This document shows, in pieces, positions 8,334-17,543 of a stretch of 64,000 nucleotides of DNA. The first letter of the stretch is position 1; the number at the start of each line of letters is the position of its first letter. Under the pieces are notes generated by a model, which saw only the letters and a program-made list of their open reading frames with translations, was not told where the DNA came from and made no database searches. The position numbers and the translations under genes were made by a program. The stretch is from NCBI GenBank assembly GCA_963842835.1, contig CAWJIB010000003.1, positions 248,001 to 312,000 of the forward strand, written 5' to 3'. Source of the DNA: Roseiarcus sp963842835 (GTDB lineage Bacteria > Pseudomonadota > Alphaproteobacteria > Rhizobiales > Beijerinckiaceae).

Positions 8334-8948
8334 ATGCCGACAACAGAGAAGCCGCCAAACGAAATAAGCGCCCCAGCGACAGCCAAGAGCGAGGCCCGGC
8401 AAGCGCGCGTGTTTATTGGCGTGAAGGTCGCGCCTGAAATTGCGCAGGAACTCGCTCGGCTTGCGCGGAGTTTGGAGCGGTTTTCCGTCCGGCTCGTCCC
8501 GACCGACGATATCCATCTTACGCTCGTGCCGCCATGGAACGAAGCTTCCATACCGACGGCGGTCGAGAAGCTTCGCGCGGTGACCGACAGGTTCGGCGCA
8601 TTTGCGTTGATATTCCGACATCTCGCTTATGGCCCGCAGCCCAAACGGCCCCACTTGCTGTGGGCGGAGTGCGCGGTCGCCGATAACGTCATATTATTGC
8701 GCGCCGCGCTTCTCCAGAGTTTCGGTCAAAGCGACGATCGGCCGTTCCGGCCGCACGTGACGCTTGCCCGCATTCGCGGCAATGGATCCGCCATCGCGAG
8801 GCGATTGCCGATCGATCAGGAATTATCGTTCACGCAGCAGGTTGGCTCGATCGAGCTCTTTCAATCGCCTCCTCCCGGTGGAAGCGGCTATGAAATCCTC
8901 GCCTCCTTGCGATTGGGCCGCGAAGCAGATGCGGCGTCGGACACGTAA
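8334..8948 (+). CDS. thpR: RNA 2',3'-cyclic phosphodiesterase (2H/LigT family)
   Basis: A 204-residue 2H phosphoesterase with both catalytic HxT motifs: H61-L-T63 (DIHLTLVPP) and H141-V-T143 (RPHVTLARI). RVFIGVKVAP at about 25 is the usual first strand. ThpR enzymes hydrolyse RNA 2',3'-cyclic phosphates and can join 2'-5' linked RNA ends. The ATG at 8334, with GGAAG eight bases upstream, gives a family-like length; a frame starting at 8241 would add 31 residues without similarity. It is the last gene of the small island, codirectional with DUF429 167 bp upstream, and convergent with the frnE-like gene. Confidence 0.85.
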   Translation: MPTTEKPPNEISAPATAKSEARQARVFIGVKVAPEIAQELARLARSLERFSVRLVPTDDIHLTLVPPWNEASIPTAVEKLRAVTDRFGAFALIFRHLAYGPQPKRPHLLWAECAVADNVILLRAALLQSFGQSDDRPFRPHVTLARIRGNGSAIARRLPIDQELSFTQQVGSIELFQSPPPGGSGYEILASLRLGREADAASDT

Positions 8949-9056
8949 TTTCCGTGGCGTGAGGCGCTATCGGTAAGCTACGAATGCCATCCGGATTCGG
9001 AAAGCTGACCCCATGCAGGGAAAGCGATCCCACGGAAATCAGGATTCTGCGATCTT

Positions 9057-9077
9057 AACGCCGGACCCATCGGCGTT
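9057..9077. terminator. Hairpin between convergent thpR and DsbA-like genes
   Basis: AACGCCG (9057-9063), a 7-nt loop, and CGGCGTT (9071-9077) form a perfect 7-bp stem. On the minus strand it is followed by TTAAGATC, a weak T-containing tail. Its place between gene ends suggests a bidirectional terminator. Confidence 0.45.
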
Positions 9078-9099
9078 CGGACCCGGCGCCGAAACACAC

Positions 9100-9768
9100 T
9101 CAGGCCACCTCGTCGCCGACGAGACTGGCGCGCGCCTGCGCGATCGCCTTGACGAGCACGTCGGCGCTCTGCGCGCCGGGCACGCCCAGGCGCGAAGCGA
9201 AGATGAAGAACGGCACGCCGGTGACGCCGATCGATTGCGCCTGGGCGATCTCCGCCTGCACGGCGTCGACGTCGTGGCCCTCGGCGAGCAGTTTCTCGAC
9301 GACCTCGCCGTCCATGCCGCATTCGCGCGCGACTTCGACGAGCAGGGCGCGGTCGCCGATGTCGCGGCCCTCCTCGAAATAGAGCTGAAATAGGCGCTCG
9401 ACGACCTTGTCCTGCGCGTCCCCGGCGTAGGCCCAGCGGATCAGCCGATGCGCGTCGAGCGTATTGGGCGCGCGGGCAATTCTGTCGAAATGGTAGGCGA
9501 CGCCGACTTCGGCGCCGAGCGCGGTCAGGCGCGCGTGGATTTCCTCGAGCCGCGCGTCGTCGCGAAACTTGTTCTTCATATAGGCGCGCCGGTCCAGGCC
9601 GCCGGCGGGAATCGAGGGGTCGAGCTGATAGGGCCGCCAGCGCACCGCGATCGGGCCGCCATCGGCTTGGGCGATCGCGAGCGCGAGCCGCCGCTTGCCG
9701 AGATAGCACCAGGGACAGACGACGTCGCTGACGACGTCGATGGTCAAGGCTTGCTCGGCTGCGCTCAT
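9100..9768 (-). CDS. DsbA family oxidoreductase, FrnE-like
   Basis: A 222-residue thioredoxin-fold protein of the DsbA/FrnE (2-hydroxychromene-2-carboxylate isomerase-like) group. The active site CPWC is at 18-21 (VVSDVVCPWCYLGKRR), followed by the helical insertion and the cis-Pro strand GVTGVPFFIF. No signal peptide is present, so it is cytoplasmic, as FrnE is. It likely catalyses disulfide exchange. The ATG at 9768 follows an AGGACGAC ribosome site. It lies 65 bp downstream of the yejA-like gene on the same strand and may be cotranscribed with it. Confidence 0.85.
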   Translation of the reverse strand: MSAAEQALTIDVVSDVVCPWCYLGKRRLALAIAQADGGPIAVRWRPYQLDPSIPAGGLDRRAYMKNKFRDDARLEEIHARLTALGAEVGVAYHFDRIARAPNTLDAHRLIRWAYAGDAQDKVVERLFQLYFEEGRDIGDRALLVEVARECGMDGEVVEKLLAEGHDVDAVQAEIAQAQSIGVTGVPFFIFASRLGVPGAQSADVLVKAIAQARASLVGDEVA

Positions 9769-9833
9769 GTCGTCCTCCAAGGCGCTCACTATGCCCGCCC
9801 GACCGCGCGGGCCGCAACCCCGCGCCGCCGGGA

Positions 9834-11642
9834 TCACGGCGCGGCGCGCCACCACGACTCGATGTTAACGCCGAACATCGGCGTTTTCTCGGGATGGCCG
9901 AGCCCTGAGGAATAGGCGATCCATTGGTCGGGCGCGTAGAACAGCGGCACGATATAGAAGCCTGACAGCAGCACGCGGTCGAGCGCGCGCACCGCGGCGA
10001 CGAAATCGTCACGGCCGCGCGCGGCGACGACGGCGCCGATCATCGAGTCGATCGCCGGCGAGGCCGCGCCGCAGATGTTGTAGGAGCCCTCCATCGAGGC
10101 GGCCGGCGAACTCCAACGGCCGCGTTGTTCGTTGCCCGGCGAGGGCGAGGCGATCCACGAGCCGATCATCATGTCGAAGTCGAACCGCGCGCGGCGGCGC
10201 TGATATTGCACTTCGTCGACGAGGCGCACGTTCGCCTCGACGCCGATGCGGGCGAGGCTTTGCGAAAAGGCGAGGGCGAGGCGCTCCTCCTGCCGCGTCT
10301 TGACCAGGATTTCAAAGGCGAGCGGCGCGCCGCGCGCGCTCAATAACGCGCCGCCGCGCAAGGAGTAGCCGGCCTGCGCGAGAAGATCGAGGGCGCGGCG
10401 CGCCAGCGCCCGGTCTCGTCCCGTGCCGTCGGAAACCGGCGGCGCCCATCGCCCCTCCATGATGTCGGCGCGCACGGCCCCGGGGAAGGGCGCGAGCAGC
10501 GCGCGCTCCAACGCCGAGGCCGGGCGCTCGGCCGAGGAGAGTTCGCTGTCGTCGAAGAAGCTGCGCGAGCGCCTATAGACGCCGGCATAGAGATTGGCGT
10601 TGATCCATTCGAAATCGAACATCGTCGCCAAGGCCTCGCGCACCCGCACGTCGGCGAAAATCGCGCGACGCGTGTTGAACGCGAAGCCGGAAACCCCTTT
10701 GGGCAAGCCGTAGGGAGCCGTCAGCCGGAGGATGCGCCCGTCGCGCGCGGCCGGAAAGTCATAGGCGCCGAGCCAGCGCGTCGGATCGTCCTCGATGCGG
10801 AAATCGTAAAGCCCGGCCTTGAAGGCTTCGAACATCGCCGAGGCGTCGCGGTAATAGTCGATGCGAATTTCATCGAAATTGTAGAGGCCGCGCGTGATCG
10901 GCCGATCGCGCGCCCAGTAGTCGGGGTCGCGCCGCAACACGACGCGCTGGCCGGGCTTGACCTCTTCGACGCGATAGGGGCCGGAGCCGACGGGAATCTG
11001 TAACGTCTGATCTTCGAAATGCTCGGCGTCGGTGTGGGCGCGCGACAGCACCGGCATCATCGCGAGAATCAGCGGTAGTTCACGATCGTTGGCGCCGGAG
11101 AGATCGAACCGCACGGTCAAATCGTCGGGAGTCTCGACTTTTCTGACCAGCGCGTAGGCGGCGCGTTGCGAGGGAAGCCCTTTCGCCTTGAGCAGATTGA
11201 AGGAAAGGACGACGTCGGCCGCAGTGATCTTCTGTCCGTCGGAAAAGCGGGCGGCCGGATCGATGTGAAAGGCGACGTGATCGCGCGCCTCGTCGGTTTC
11301 GATCGACTGCGCGATGAGGCCGTAAAGGGTGAAGGGCTCGTCGGCGGAGCGCATCATCAGCGATTGATAGACATTGCCGACAAGGCCTTGCGCCGTGGAC
11401 AAAGCCTTGACGTTGTACGGATTGAGGCTGTCGAAGGCGCCGAGATAGGCCAGCGCCAGGCGCCCGCCCTTCGGCGCATCGGGATTGACATAGGGCAGAT
11501 GCGCGAAGCCCGGCCCGAGCGCCGGGGCGCCGTGCATGGCGATCGCATGGGTCGGCGGCGGCTCGTCGGCCCGCGCAGCCCCGTGCGGCAATGCCGCCGC
11601 CACGAGGGCGGCAAGGAAAAGGAGAATCGACAAGAGTCTCAT
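9834..11642 (-). CDS. yejA: Extracellular solute-binding protein family 5, YejA-like
   Basis: A 602-residue periplasmic binding protein for peptide/nickel-type ABC importers. It has a signal peptide at residues 1-25 (LLSILLFLAALVAAALPHGAARA, cleavage near ARA-DE). The family-5 core follows, with LNPYNVKALSTAQGLVGNVYQSLM, IPVGSGPYRVEEVKPGQ and GFAFNTRRAIFADVRVREAL. Length and the N-terminal YVNPDAPKGGRLALAYLGAFDSLNPY block match YejA rather than DppA/OppA. YejA feeds the YejBEF transporter that takes up peptides and microcin C-like compounds. No yejBEF genes are in this window, so the partner transporter must be elsewhere or the protein works with another system. Confidence 0.88.
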   Translation of the reverse strand: MRLLSILLFLAALVAAALPHGAARADEPPPTHAIAMHGAPALGPGFAHLPYVNPDAPKGGRLALAYLGAFDSLNPYNVKALSTAQGLVGNVYQSLMMRSADEPFTLYGLIAQSIETDEARDHVAFHIDPAARFSDGQKITAADVVLSFNLLKAKGLPSQRAAYALVRKVETPDDLTVRFDLSGANDRELPLILAMMPVLSRAHTDAEHFEDQTLQIPVGSGPYRVEEVKPGQRVVLRRDPDYWARDRPITRGLYNFDEIRIDYYRDASAMFEAFKAGLYDFRIEDDPTRWLGAYDFPAARDGRILRLTAPYGLPKGVSGFAFNTRRAIFADVRVREALATMFDFEWINANLYAGVYRRSRSFFDDSELSSAERPASALERALLAPFPGAVRADIMEGRWAPPVSDGTGRDRALARRALDLLAQAGYSLRGGALLSARGAPLAFEILVKTRQEERLALAFSQSLARIGVEANVRLVDEVQYQRRRARFDFDMMIGSWIASPSPGNEQRGRWSSPAASMEGSYNICGAASPAIDSMIGAVVAARGRDDFVAAVRALDRVLLSGFYIVPLFYAPDQWIAYSSGLGHPEKTPMFGVNIESWWRAAP

Positions 11643-11925
11643 GCGCCCATCTTAGAGAGTGGGCGCCGGCGCGTCACCGCCGCCGGCGCCGGGCGCGGTC
11701 GGGAGAAGCGCCTGCCGGCGCGAGTGTGGCCGCCAAGCCTCTCTCGTTCGAGAAGATGCCGTGGACGCGAAATTCTTGTTGGATTGTCGCCGCGAATATG
11801 GAAAGAGGTCGCCGACAACGCGATCGCGCGACGCGCCGCTTTGCCGCCTTATTGTCGAGGCAAGGGTCGCGGACGCCGCGTCAATCGTGGCAAGAGCTTC
11901 TGATCACCGATCGAAAGGACAATTC

Positions 11926-12666
<741 letters not shown>

Positions 12667-12703
12667 CGCGCCGCGCCGCGCGCGCGGCTACGAACGGTCG
12701 CGG

Positions 12704-12730
12704 CCGTCCCCGGATCAGTTCCGGGGACGG
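12704..12730. terminator. Bidirectional terminator between ialB-like and hspQ
   Basis: A perfect 10-bp stem, CCGTCCCCGG (12704-12713) with CCGGGGACGG (12721-12730), closes a 7-nt loop in the gap between two convergent genes. There is no clear T-tract on either side, so termination may need Rho or rely on the very GC-rich stem. Confidence 0.6.
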
Positions 12731-12778
12731 GACGGCTGTGAGGATTGCCGCGCGACCGCGCTTGCCGGGCGGAGCCGT

Positions 12779-13111
12779 TCAGCTCGCCATCCAGTTGCCG
12801 CGCATTCGGTAGTTGCCGTTTTCGGAGCGCACGAACAATTCGTTCACCTGGGGATGGCGCACGGGTTCGCCGGATTCGTCGGGCAGGAGATTTTGCTCCG
12901 AGACATAAGCGACGTACTGGCTCTCGGTGTTTTCGGCGTAGAGGTGGTAGAAGGGTTGGTCTTTGACCGGGCGCACTTCCTCGGGAATCGAGCGCCACCA
13001 TTCCTCGGTGTTCGCGAATATCGGGTCGACGTTGTAAATAACGCCGCGGAACGGATAGATGCGGTGTCTAACGACTTGACCAATGGCGAACTTTGCGACG
13101 CGACTTTCCAT
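12779..13111 (-). CDS. hspQ: Heat shock protein HspQ
   Basis: A 110-residue protein of the HspQ/YccV hemimethylated-DNA-binding-like family. Diagnostic segments are FAIGQVVRHRIYPFRGVIYNVDP, EEWWRSIPEEVRP, QPFYHLYAE and YVAYVSEQNLLPD, with the usual C-terminal NGNYRMR. In E. coli HspQ is a heat-induced specificity factor for Lon protease and affects DnaA levels. The ATG at 13111 gives the family length; a longer frame to 13168 adds unrelated residues. A TTGACA-type promoter lies about 30-55 bp upstream. It is convergent with the ialB-like gene. Confidence 0.9.
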   Translation of the reverse strand: MESRVAKFAIGQVVRHRIYPFRGVIYNVDPIFANTEEWWRSIPEEVRPVKDQPFYHLYAENTESQYVAYVSEQNLLPDESGEPVRHPQVNELFVRSENGNYRMRGNWMAS

Positions 13112-13139
13112 GGGACTTGGAACTTTGTTGGAATAATTT

Positions 13140-13168
13140 TTGTTAGGCCGCCCGCGCGCGGCTGTCAA
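13140..13168 (-). promoter_or_regulatory. Candidate sigma-70 promoter of hspQ
   Basis: On the minus strand a perfect -35 TTGACA (13168-13163), a 17-bp spacer and TAACAA (13145-13140, 3 of 6) precede the hspQ ATG by about 30 bp. The spacer contains a GC-rich inverted repeat. A heat-shock sigma site was looked for but not convincingly found. Confidence 0.4.
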
Positions 13169-13182
13169 TTTTTCAGCGAATG

Positions 13183-14226
13183 TTACAAGTTATAACGCGC
13201 CGCGAAGGTTGAGTCCCTTTGCGCGACCTGACGGGCGAGGTCGACGATCACGCGCGCTTGTTTCCATGTCGCGTCGTCCTGCATTTTGCCGTCGATCATG
13301 ACTGCGCCCGATCCGTCGGGCATCGCCGCGAGGATTTTTTGCGCGAAGGCGACCTCCGCGGGATCGGGCGAAAACACCGCCTTGGCGATCTCGATCTGGC
13401 TGGGGTGCAGGGTCCATGCCCCCGCGCAGCCCATGAGGAACGCATTGCGGAATTGCGTTTCGCAGGCCGCCGCGTCGGAAAAATCGCCAAACGGGCCGTA
13501 GAACGGCTTGATGCCGTTGGCCGCGCAAGCGTCGACCATCCGTGCGATCGTGTAGTGCCAGAGATCCTGCTGCGCGCTTGCGCGGGGCGCGCCAGGTTCG
13601 CCGGAATCGGCAAGAACGCGATAATCCGGGTGGCCGCCTCCGACCCGCGTCGTCTTCATCGCCCGCGAAGCCGCGAGGTCGGCGGGGCCGAGGCTCATGC
13701 CGTGCATGCGCGGGGACGCCGCCGCGATAGCGGCGACATTATTGACGCCCTCGGCCGTTTCGAGGATCGCATGCACGAGAATGGGCTTTTTGACCGCGTG
13801 CCTCGCCTCAAGAAGAGCGAGATACTGGTCGATGAAATGAATGTCCCAGGGACCTTCGACTTTCGGCAGCATCACGACGTCGAGCTTGTCGCCGATTTCA
13901 CCGATCAGGCGCGTCATGTCGTCGAGGAACCATGGCGAATTGAGCGCGTTGACGCGGACCCACAGTCCGGTCGCGCGGAAATCGACCGCGCGGGCCATGG
14001 CGATGAATCCCTCACGCGCCGCCGCTTTCGCTTCGACGGGAATCGCGTCCTCGAGATTTCCAAGGACGACGTCGACCTGGGCGGCGAGTTCGCCCGCCTT
14101 CGCGCGCATCTTTTCGATATGCGGGGGCACGAAGTGGATCATGCGTTCGACCCGCGAAGGCAATTCGCGAAACGGGCGCGGCGCGCCGATCGCGAGGGGT
14201 TCGAGAAATTTGCGCGGGGCTTTCAA
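13183..14226 (-). CDS. mcl: L-malyl-CoA/beta-methylmalyl-CoA lyase
   Basis: A 347-residue TIM-barrel CoA-ester lyase. Features are FVPPHIEKMRAKAG, the metal-binding NLEDAIPVEAKAAAREG, RVNALNSPW (substrate Arg), VVMLPKVEGPWDIHFIDQYL, AILETAEGVNN, GMSLGPADLAASR and the C-terminal lid TLHPSQIEIAKAVFSPDP. Length and the LGPADLAASR region match the long malyl-CoA lyases that split L-malyl-CoA into acetyl-CoA and glyoxylate and beta-methylmalyl-CoA into propionyl-CoA and glyoxylate. These act in the serine cycle, ethylmalonyl-CoA pathway and 3-hydroxypropionate cycle. The other pathway genes are not in the window. The ATG at 14226 is used. Confidence 0.85.
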   Translation of the reverse strand: MKAPRKFLEPLAIGAPRPFRELPSRVERMIHFVPPHIEKMRAKAGELAAQVDVVLGNLEDAIPVEAKAAAREGFIAMARAVDFRATGLWVRVNALNSPWFLDDMTRLIGEIGDKLDVVMLPKVEGPWDIHFIDQYLALLEARHAVKKPILVHAILETAEGVNNVAAIAAASPRMHGMSLGPADLAASRAMKTTRVGGGHPDYRVLADSGEPGAPRASAQQDLWHYTIARMVDACAANGIKPFYGPFGDFSDAAACETQFRNAFLMGCAGAWTLHPSQIEIAKAVFSPDPAEVAFAQKILAAMPDGSGAVMIDGKMQDDATWKQARVIVDLARQVAQRDSTFAARYNL

Positions 14227-14308
14227 GTGGAACTCCGCAAGAATTGCGTGGCCGGGATCTCGCCATAGGGCGGATTGGCTCCGGCGGCAATATCGCGGCG
14301 CGCCGGTT

Positions 14309-16066
14309 TCATCCCCCGCCGGGGAGCGCCGCGACTGTCGGCGCCGGCCAGGGTCCGGAGAGCATGATCGTCAGCCGTGCGGCGTCGGGCGAAGGCGCGC
14401 CCTGGGCGTCGACCTGGGTCGCCGCGACCCGCGCATGGAACTCGCGCGCCGCGATGTCGATCGCGCCTTCGACGGCGAGCACGGACCCGGGCCCCTCGAC
14501 CCGAGCCCCGCCGATTTGGGCGATCCCGTTCGCAACCGTGAATTGAGCGCGCGCGCGGGTAAACCTCGTTTGCCCGATGGCCATATCGCGGGCGACGTCG
14601 ATCGGCCGCCGCAAGCTTCGCCGCATCGCTTCCTCGATGCTCACGCCGTCGATGACCCCGGGTTGCAGGTCGAGCGAGGCGGCGCCGGCCAATGACGCGA
14701 CGGAGTCGGCCGGCGCGAAGCCGGTCGATCGCAGAGAAAAATCGACGCTGCCGCGTCCCCTGTAGCCGTTCCAGCCGAAGTCGGCCAGAGCGGCGCCGAC
14801 GTCGGCGTCGACGAGCGAGCCGGCCAAGTGCGCCTCCAAGCCGCTCGCTCCGCCCGCGAGCGCCAGTTCGCCCTTCAAGACGCCTTGGTAGGCGCCGGCC
14901 TCGAGAAGCTTCGCGGTGAGCTGCCCGTCCTTGCAGATGAGCGAGCCAGCTGCGTCGTCAATGCGATGGCCGCGCCAATCGGCGTGCGCGGCGGAAATTC
15001 GCAAGTCGAGGTCGAGGCCGGGCCCCGGCGTGAAGCCGAAAGGCTCGGAGCTCCAGCGGCCTTGGGCGTTCAAGAACGTCGGCGGCGCGCCGAGCAAGGG
15101 GTCGATTTTCAGCGAGTCCGCGGCGAGCGTGCCGGAAATCGCCATGCGATCGCTTTCGCGCGAGAGGGTCAGCGCGCCCTCGAATTTCTGCCCGGCGAGT
15201 TCGAACCGCGCGTCGCTGAGGGCGAGCGAAGCGCCGTTCGTCTGCGCCTTGCCTTCCAGGGAAAGCGCGTCGACGGTGAACAGCGGCGCAACGCGGGCGC
15301 CGAAGAGGCGCTCCAGCGCGCCCAGCGAGCGGATTTGCGCCGAGACGTCGCCGCCGAAACCCGAGTTGGCGTTCCCGCCCCACATTCCGTCCAAGGCGAA
15401 AGCGAGGGGGCGCGAATCGATCGTGAGCTTCACGGCGGTCGGGTGTTTTCTCAGCGCCGCCCGCGGGCTGTCGATCCTGCCGTCGATCGTCACGCTTTCG
15501 TCGCGCCAGGCGCCGGCGAGGGCGAACGTCATGGACTTGTTGACGCCCGGCCAATCAAACGATCCGTGGAGGTTCTCGATCAACGTGTCGAACTGATGGG
15601 CGGCGCTCACGATATGCAGCACGCCGCCGTGAAGACGCACATGCGACCAGAGGGCGGGCGGCTCGCCGTCCTCGGCCTCGGACACGGCTTGTTCCTTTGC
15701 GGCGGCGACCGGCGTCGCGTCGAGATCGATGAACGCGGTCGGGTTGCGCAATGTCGCGCCGAGGGGAACGAAGCGGCCGCGAAGCAGTCCCATCAGCGAA
15801 AGCGGGAATCGCGCCACCGGAGCGCTGAGCACGCTTTGGCCGCGGGCGTCGACCAGTTCCAGGCCGACGACGCCAAGCGTCGGCCACGGCAGCAACGCCA
15901 GCGTCGCACGGGCCGGCCCGCGCAAATGCAGCTCGAAGCGCGGCGGCATCGCCTGATTGATTTCCGAGCCGACCTCGGTCGAGCCGACCGGCCAACGATG
16001 AGCGCCGCAGGCCAAAGCGCCCAGGACGCAAAGCAAGCCGACCGCCCATTTCACGCCATGGCGCAT
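14309..16066 (-). CDS. AsmA-like protein (inner-membrane-anchored, periplasmic)
   Basis: About 585 residues from the ATG at 16066. An N-terminal hydrophobic segment (KWAVGLLCVLGALACGA) anchors it. The rest is repetitive beta-structure typical of AsmA/TamB-like bridges, with the C-terminal AsmA block SVASLAGAASLDLQPGVIDGVSIEEAMRRSLRRP near residues 465-500. AsmA-like proteins are thought to form grooves that move phospholipid across the periplasm or influence outer-membrane assembly. The start is uncertain: the ATG has a Shine-Dalgarno almost touching it, while a GTG at 16114 adds 16 residues with none. The gene lies immediately upstream of the malyl-CoA lyase on the same strand, with no evident functional link. 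Confidence 0.75.
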   Translation of the reverse strand: MRHGVKWAVGLLCVLGALACGAHRWPVGSTEVGSEINQAMPPRFELHLRGPARATLALLPWPTLGVVGLELVDARGQSVLSAPVARFPLSLMGLLRGRFVPLGATLRNPTAFIDLDATPVAAAKEQAVSEAEDGEPPALWSHVRLHGGVLHIVSAAHQFDTLIENLHGSFDWPGVNKSMTFALAGAWRDESVTIDGRIDSPRAALRKHPTAVKLTIDSRPLAFALDGMWGGNANSGFGGDVSAQIRSLGALERLFGARVAPLFTVDALSLEGKAQTNGASLALSDARFELAGQKFEGALTLSRESDRMAISGTLAADSLKIDPLLGAPPTFLNAQGRWSSEPFGFTPGPGLDLDLRISAAHADWRGHRIDDAAGSLICKDGQLTAKLLEAGAYQGVLKGELALAGGASGLEAHLAGSLVDADVGAALADFGWNGYRGRGSVDFSLRSTGFAPADSVASLAGAASLDLQPGVIDGVSIEEAMRRSLRRPIDVARDMAIGQTRFTRARAQFTVANGIAQIGGARVEGPGSVLAVEGAIDIAAREFHARVAATQVDAQGAPSPDAARLTIMLSGPWPAPTVAALPGGG

Positions 16067-16212
16067 TCCTTCCGCTCCGACTGTCGCGGCGCGGGCACAC
16101 CCCCGCTGCTTCACGGACTAGCTATAGCGCTTTTTGGCGCTGCGCGACGTTCGAGGCTCGCAGTCACGCATTTGTCAACAATGTGCCGAAGCCCGGCTTA
16201 GCGCGGGTCCGG

Positions 16213-17043
16213 CTAATTCGTCGCCGAGGTCGGCGGCTCGGCGAAGCGAATCTCGTTTGCGCCGCCCGGTTCGGCGTTGGACCGCGCCGCCGCGGCGATC
16301 CAGCGATCGGCGCGCGCGGGCGGGGCGCCCGCGTTCTCGAGCGCCGTGAGCGTCGCGCGCCGATCGCTGGGCATCGACGCCGCGGCCAGGGGCGTGAAAT
16401 CGTCGCGTGCGTAAGGCGAACGGCCCGCGCCGCGGAACACGACGATTCCGCCTGACGTTGTCACGGCGTCGCCGTTTCGCAACGTTAGGTCCTGCCAGAC
16501 CGATGGATTTTGCGCGATCGCGCGACGGCAGGCGCAGGCGCCGTCTCGCGTGGTTCGGTAGCGCAAAGAGGCCGGCAAAGCGGTGTAACGCTCACCGCTC
16601 GTCGAGGTCGCGTCTTCGATTTTGTCCGACCCGGCAGGCAGGAAATAGAGCGCAACGGGCGCGTCGGGGCAAAGCCCGGCGCAGGTCGCTTCCTCGCTCG
16701 CGATTTCAGCGCTCCCCGAGAATGAACTGACGGGGAAAAAGAATCCGTCGCACAGGCGCACGCAGACGGGACGGCGCGAGGCCGACTTCGTCACGCTTGC
16801 ACCGGCGCGTTTGCCGCTCTGGGGCGGGACACTCGGATCGATCGGAATTTCCACGAGGGCCGGCGCCTTCCCGCCGGCGGCCCTGGCCGGGTCGAGCGCC
16901 GCGGACAGAGCGGCGAGGATGCTGCGCCTGTCGTTCGCCGCGCCGGCGACATTGGATTGCAGGGCGAGCCAGCCCGCCGCGAAGAGGGCCGCGCCGGTCA
17001 CGAAAGCGGCGAACGCCCGACGTCGGCGGCGGCGTCCCGCCAT
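16213..17043 (-). CDS. DUF2865 domain-containing exported protein
   Basis: A 276-residue protein with a basic N-terminus and hydrophobic export segment (RRRRRRAFAAFVTGAALFAAGWLAL, residues about 4-28). The DUF2865 core contains RPVCVRLCDGFFFPVSSF, EEATCAGLCPDAPVALYFLP, YTALPASLRYRTTRDGACACRR and a C-terminal IVVFRGAGRSPYARDDFTPL. The conserved cysteines probably pair in the periplasm. The family is found widely in Hyphomicrobiales and has no known function. The ATG at 17043 was chosen because it directly precedes the signal sequence; a GTG at 17106 would add 21 residues. An A/T-rich stretch upstream (17158-17185) may hold its promoter. Confidence 0.75.
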   Translation of the reverse strand: MAGRRRRRRAFAAFVTGAALFAAGWLALQSNVAGAANDRRSILAALSAALDPARAAGGKAPALVEIPIDPSVPPQSGKRAGASVTKSASRRPVCVRLCDGFFFPVSSFSGSAEIASEEATCAGLCPDAPVALYFLPAGSDKIEDATSTSGERYTALPASLRYRTTRDGACACRRAIAQNPSVWQDLTLRNGDAVTTSGGIVVFRGAGRSPYARDDFTPLAAASMPSDRRATLTALENAGAPPARADRWIAAAARSNAEPGGANEIRFAEPPTSATN

Positions 17044-17216
17044 TTCGAACGAAAGGCCAGAAACGTCGACGGACTTCGGCAATCCCGCAATCAAACGGCC
17101 AGCCACAAGAGGCTCCCACGCGCACCGACGACGGGAATGGCGGCTGCGATCCGCATTTCCTAACGATTTATTAAAATTATCCCAAGGATTAGCGCAATCG
17201 AAAACAAGCGCCGTGG

Positions 17217-17462
17217 TTACCGCGCGGTCCCGCGCGCCCCGGGGCCGTACTCGATCCCTGCGTCCGGCGCCGCCGAGGCTCGGGCTTTGCAGCGTTTGCG
17301 CCGGCGGTATTGGTCTGTGATCACGGCGGCGATCATCACCGCGCCCTTGATGATTTCCTGACACTGGGCGTCGACGTTGACGAACGTGAAGCCCGAGGTC
17401 AGGACGCCCAGGATCGCCGTGCCGATTTCAGCGCCGGTCATGCGCCCGGCGCCATCGCCAAC
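17217..17462 (-). pseudogene. C-terminal remnant of a ribose/sugar ABC transporter permease
   Basis: The minus-strand frame encodes GDGAGRMTGAEIGTAILGVL, then TSGFTFVNVDAQCQEIIKGA and VMIAAVITDQYRRRK. This is recognisable as the last glycine-rich loop, last transmembrane helices and basic tail of RbsC/XylH-type permeases. An in-frame TGA lies upstream at about 17488, and no further permease sequence, ATP-binding subunit or sugar-binding protein is found. About 80 codons remain of a roughly 330-codon gene. It is wedged between the DUF2865 gene and the RND pump, so the rest was probably lost when the pump region was joined. The call rests on pattern recognition, not on a database match. Confidence 0.6.
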
Positions 17463-17543
17463 ATCCTGACAGCTTTCTCACCAGCCGAACGCGCCGGCTA
17501 TCTCAAGAACGCAGGCCATGCGTATAGCGAAAAGCAAGAGGCT

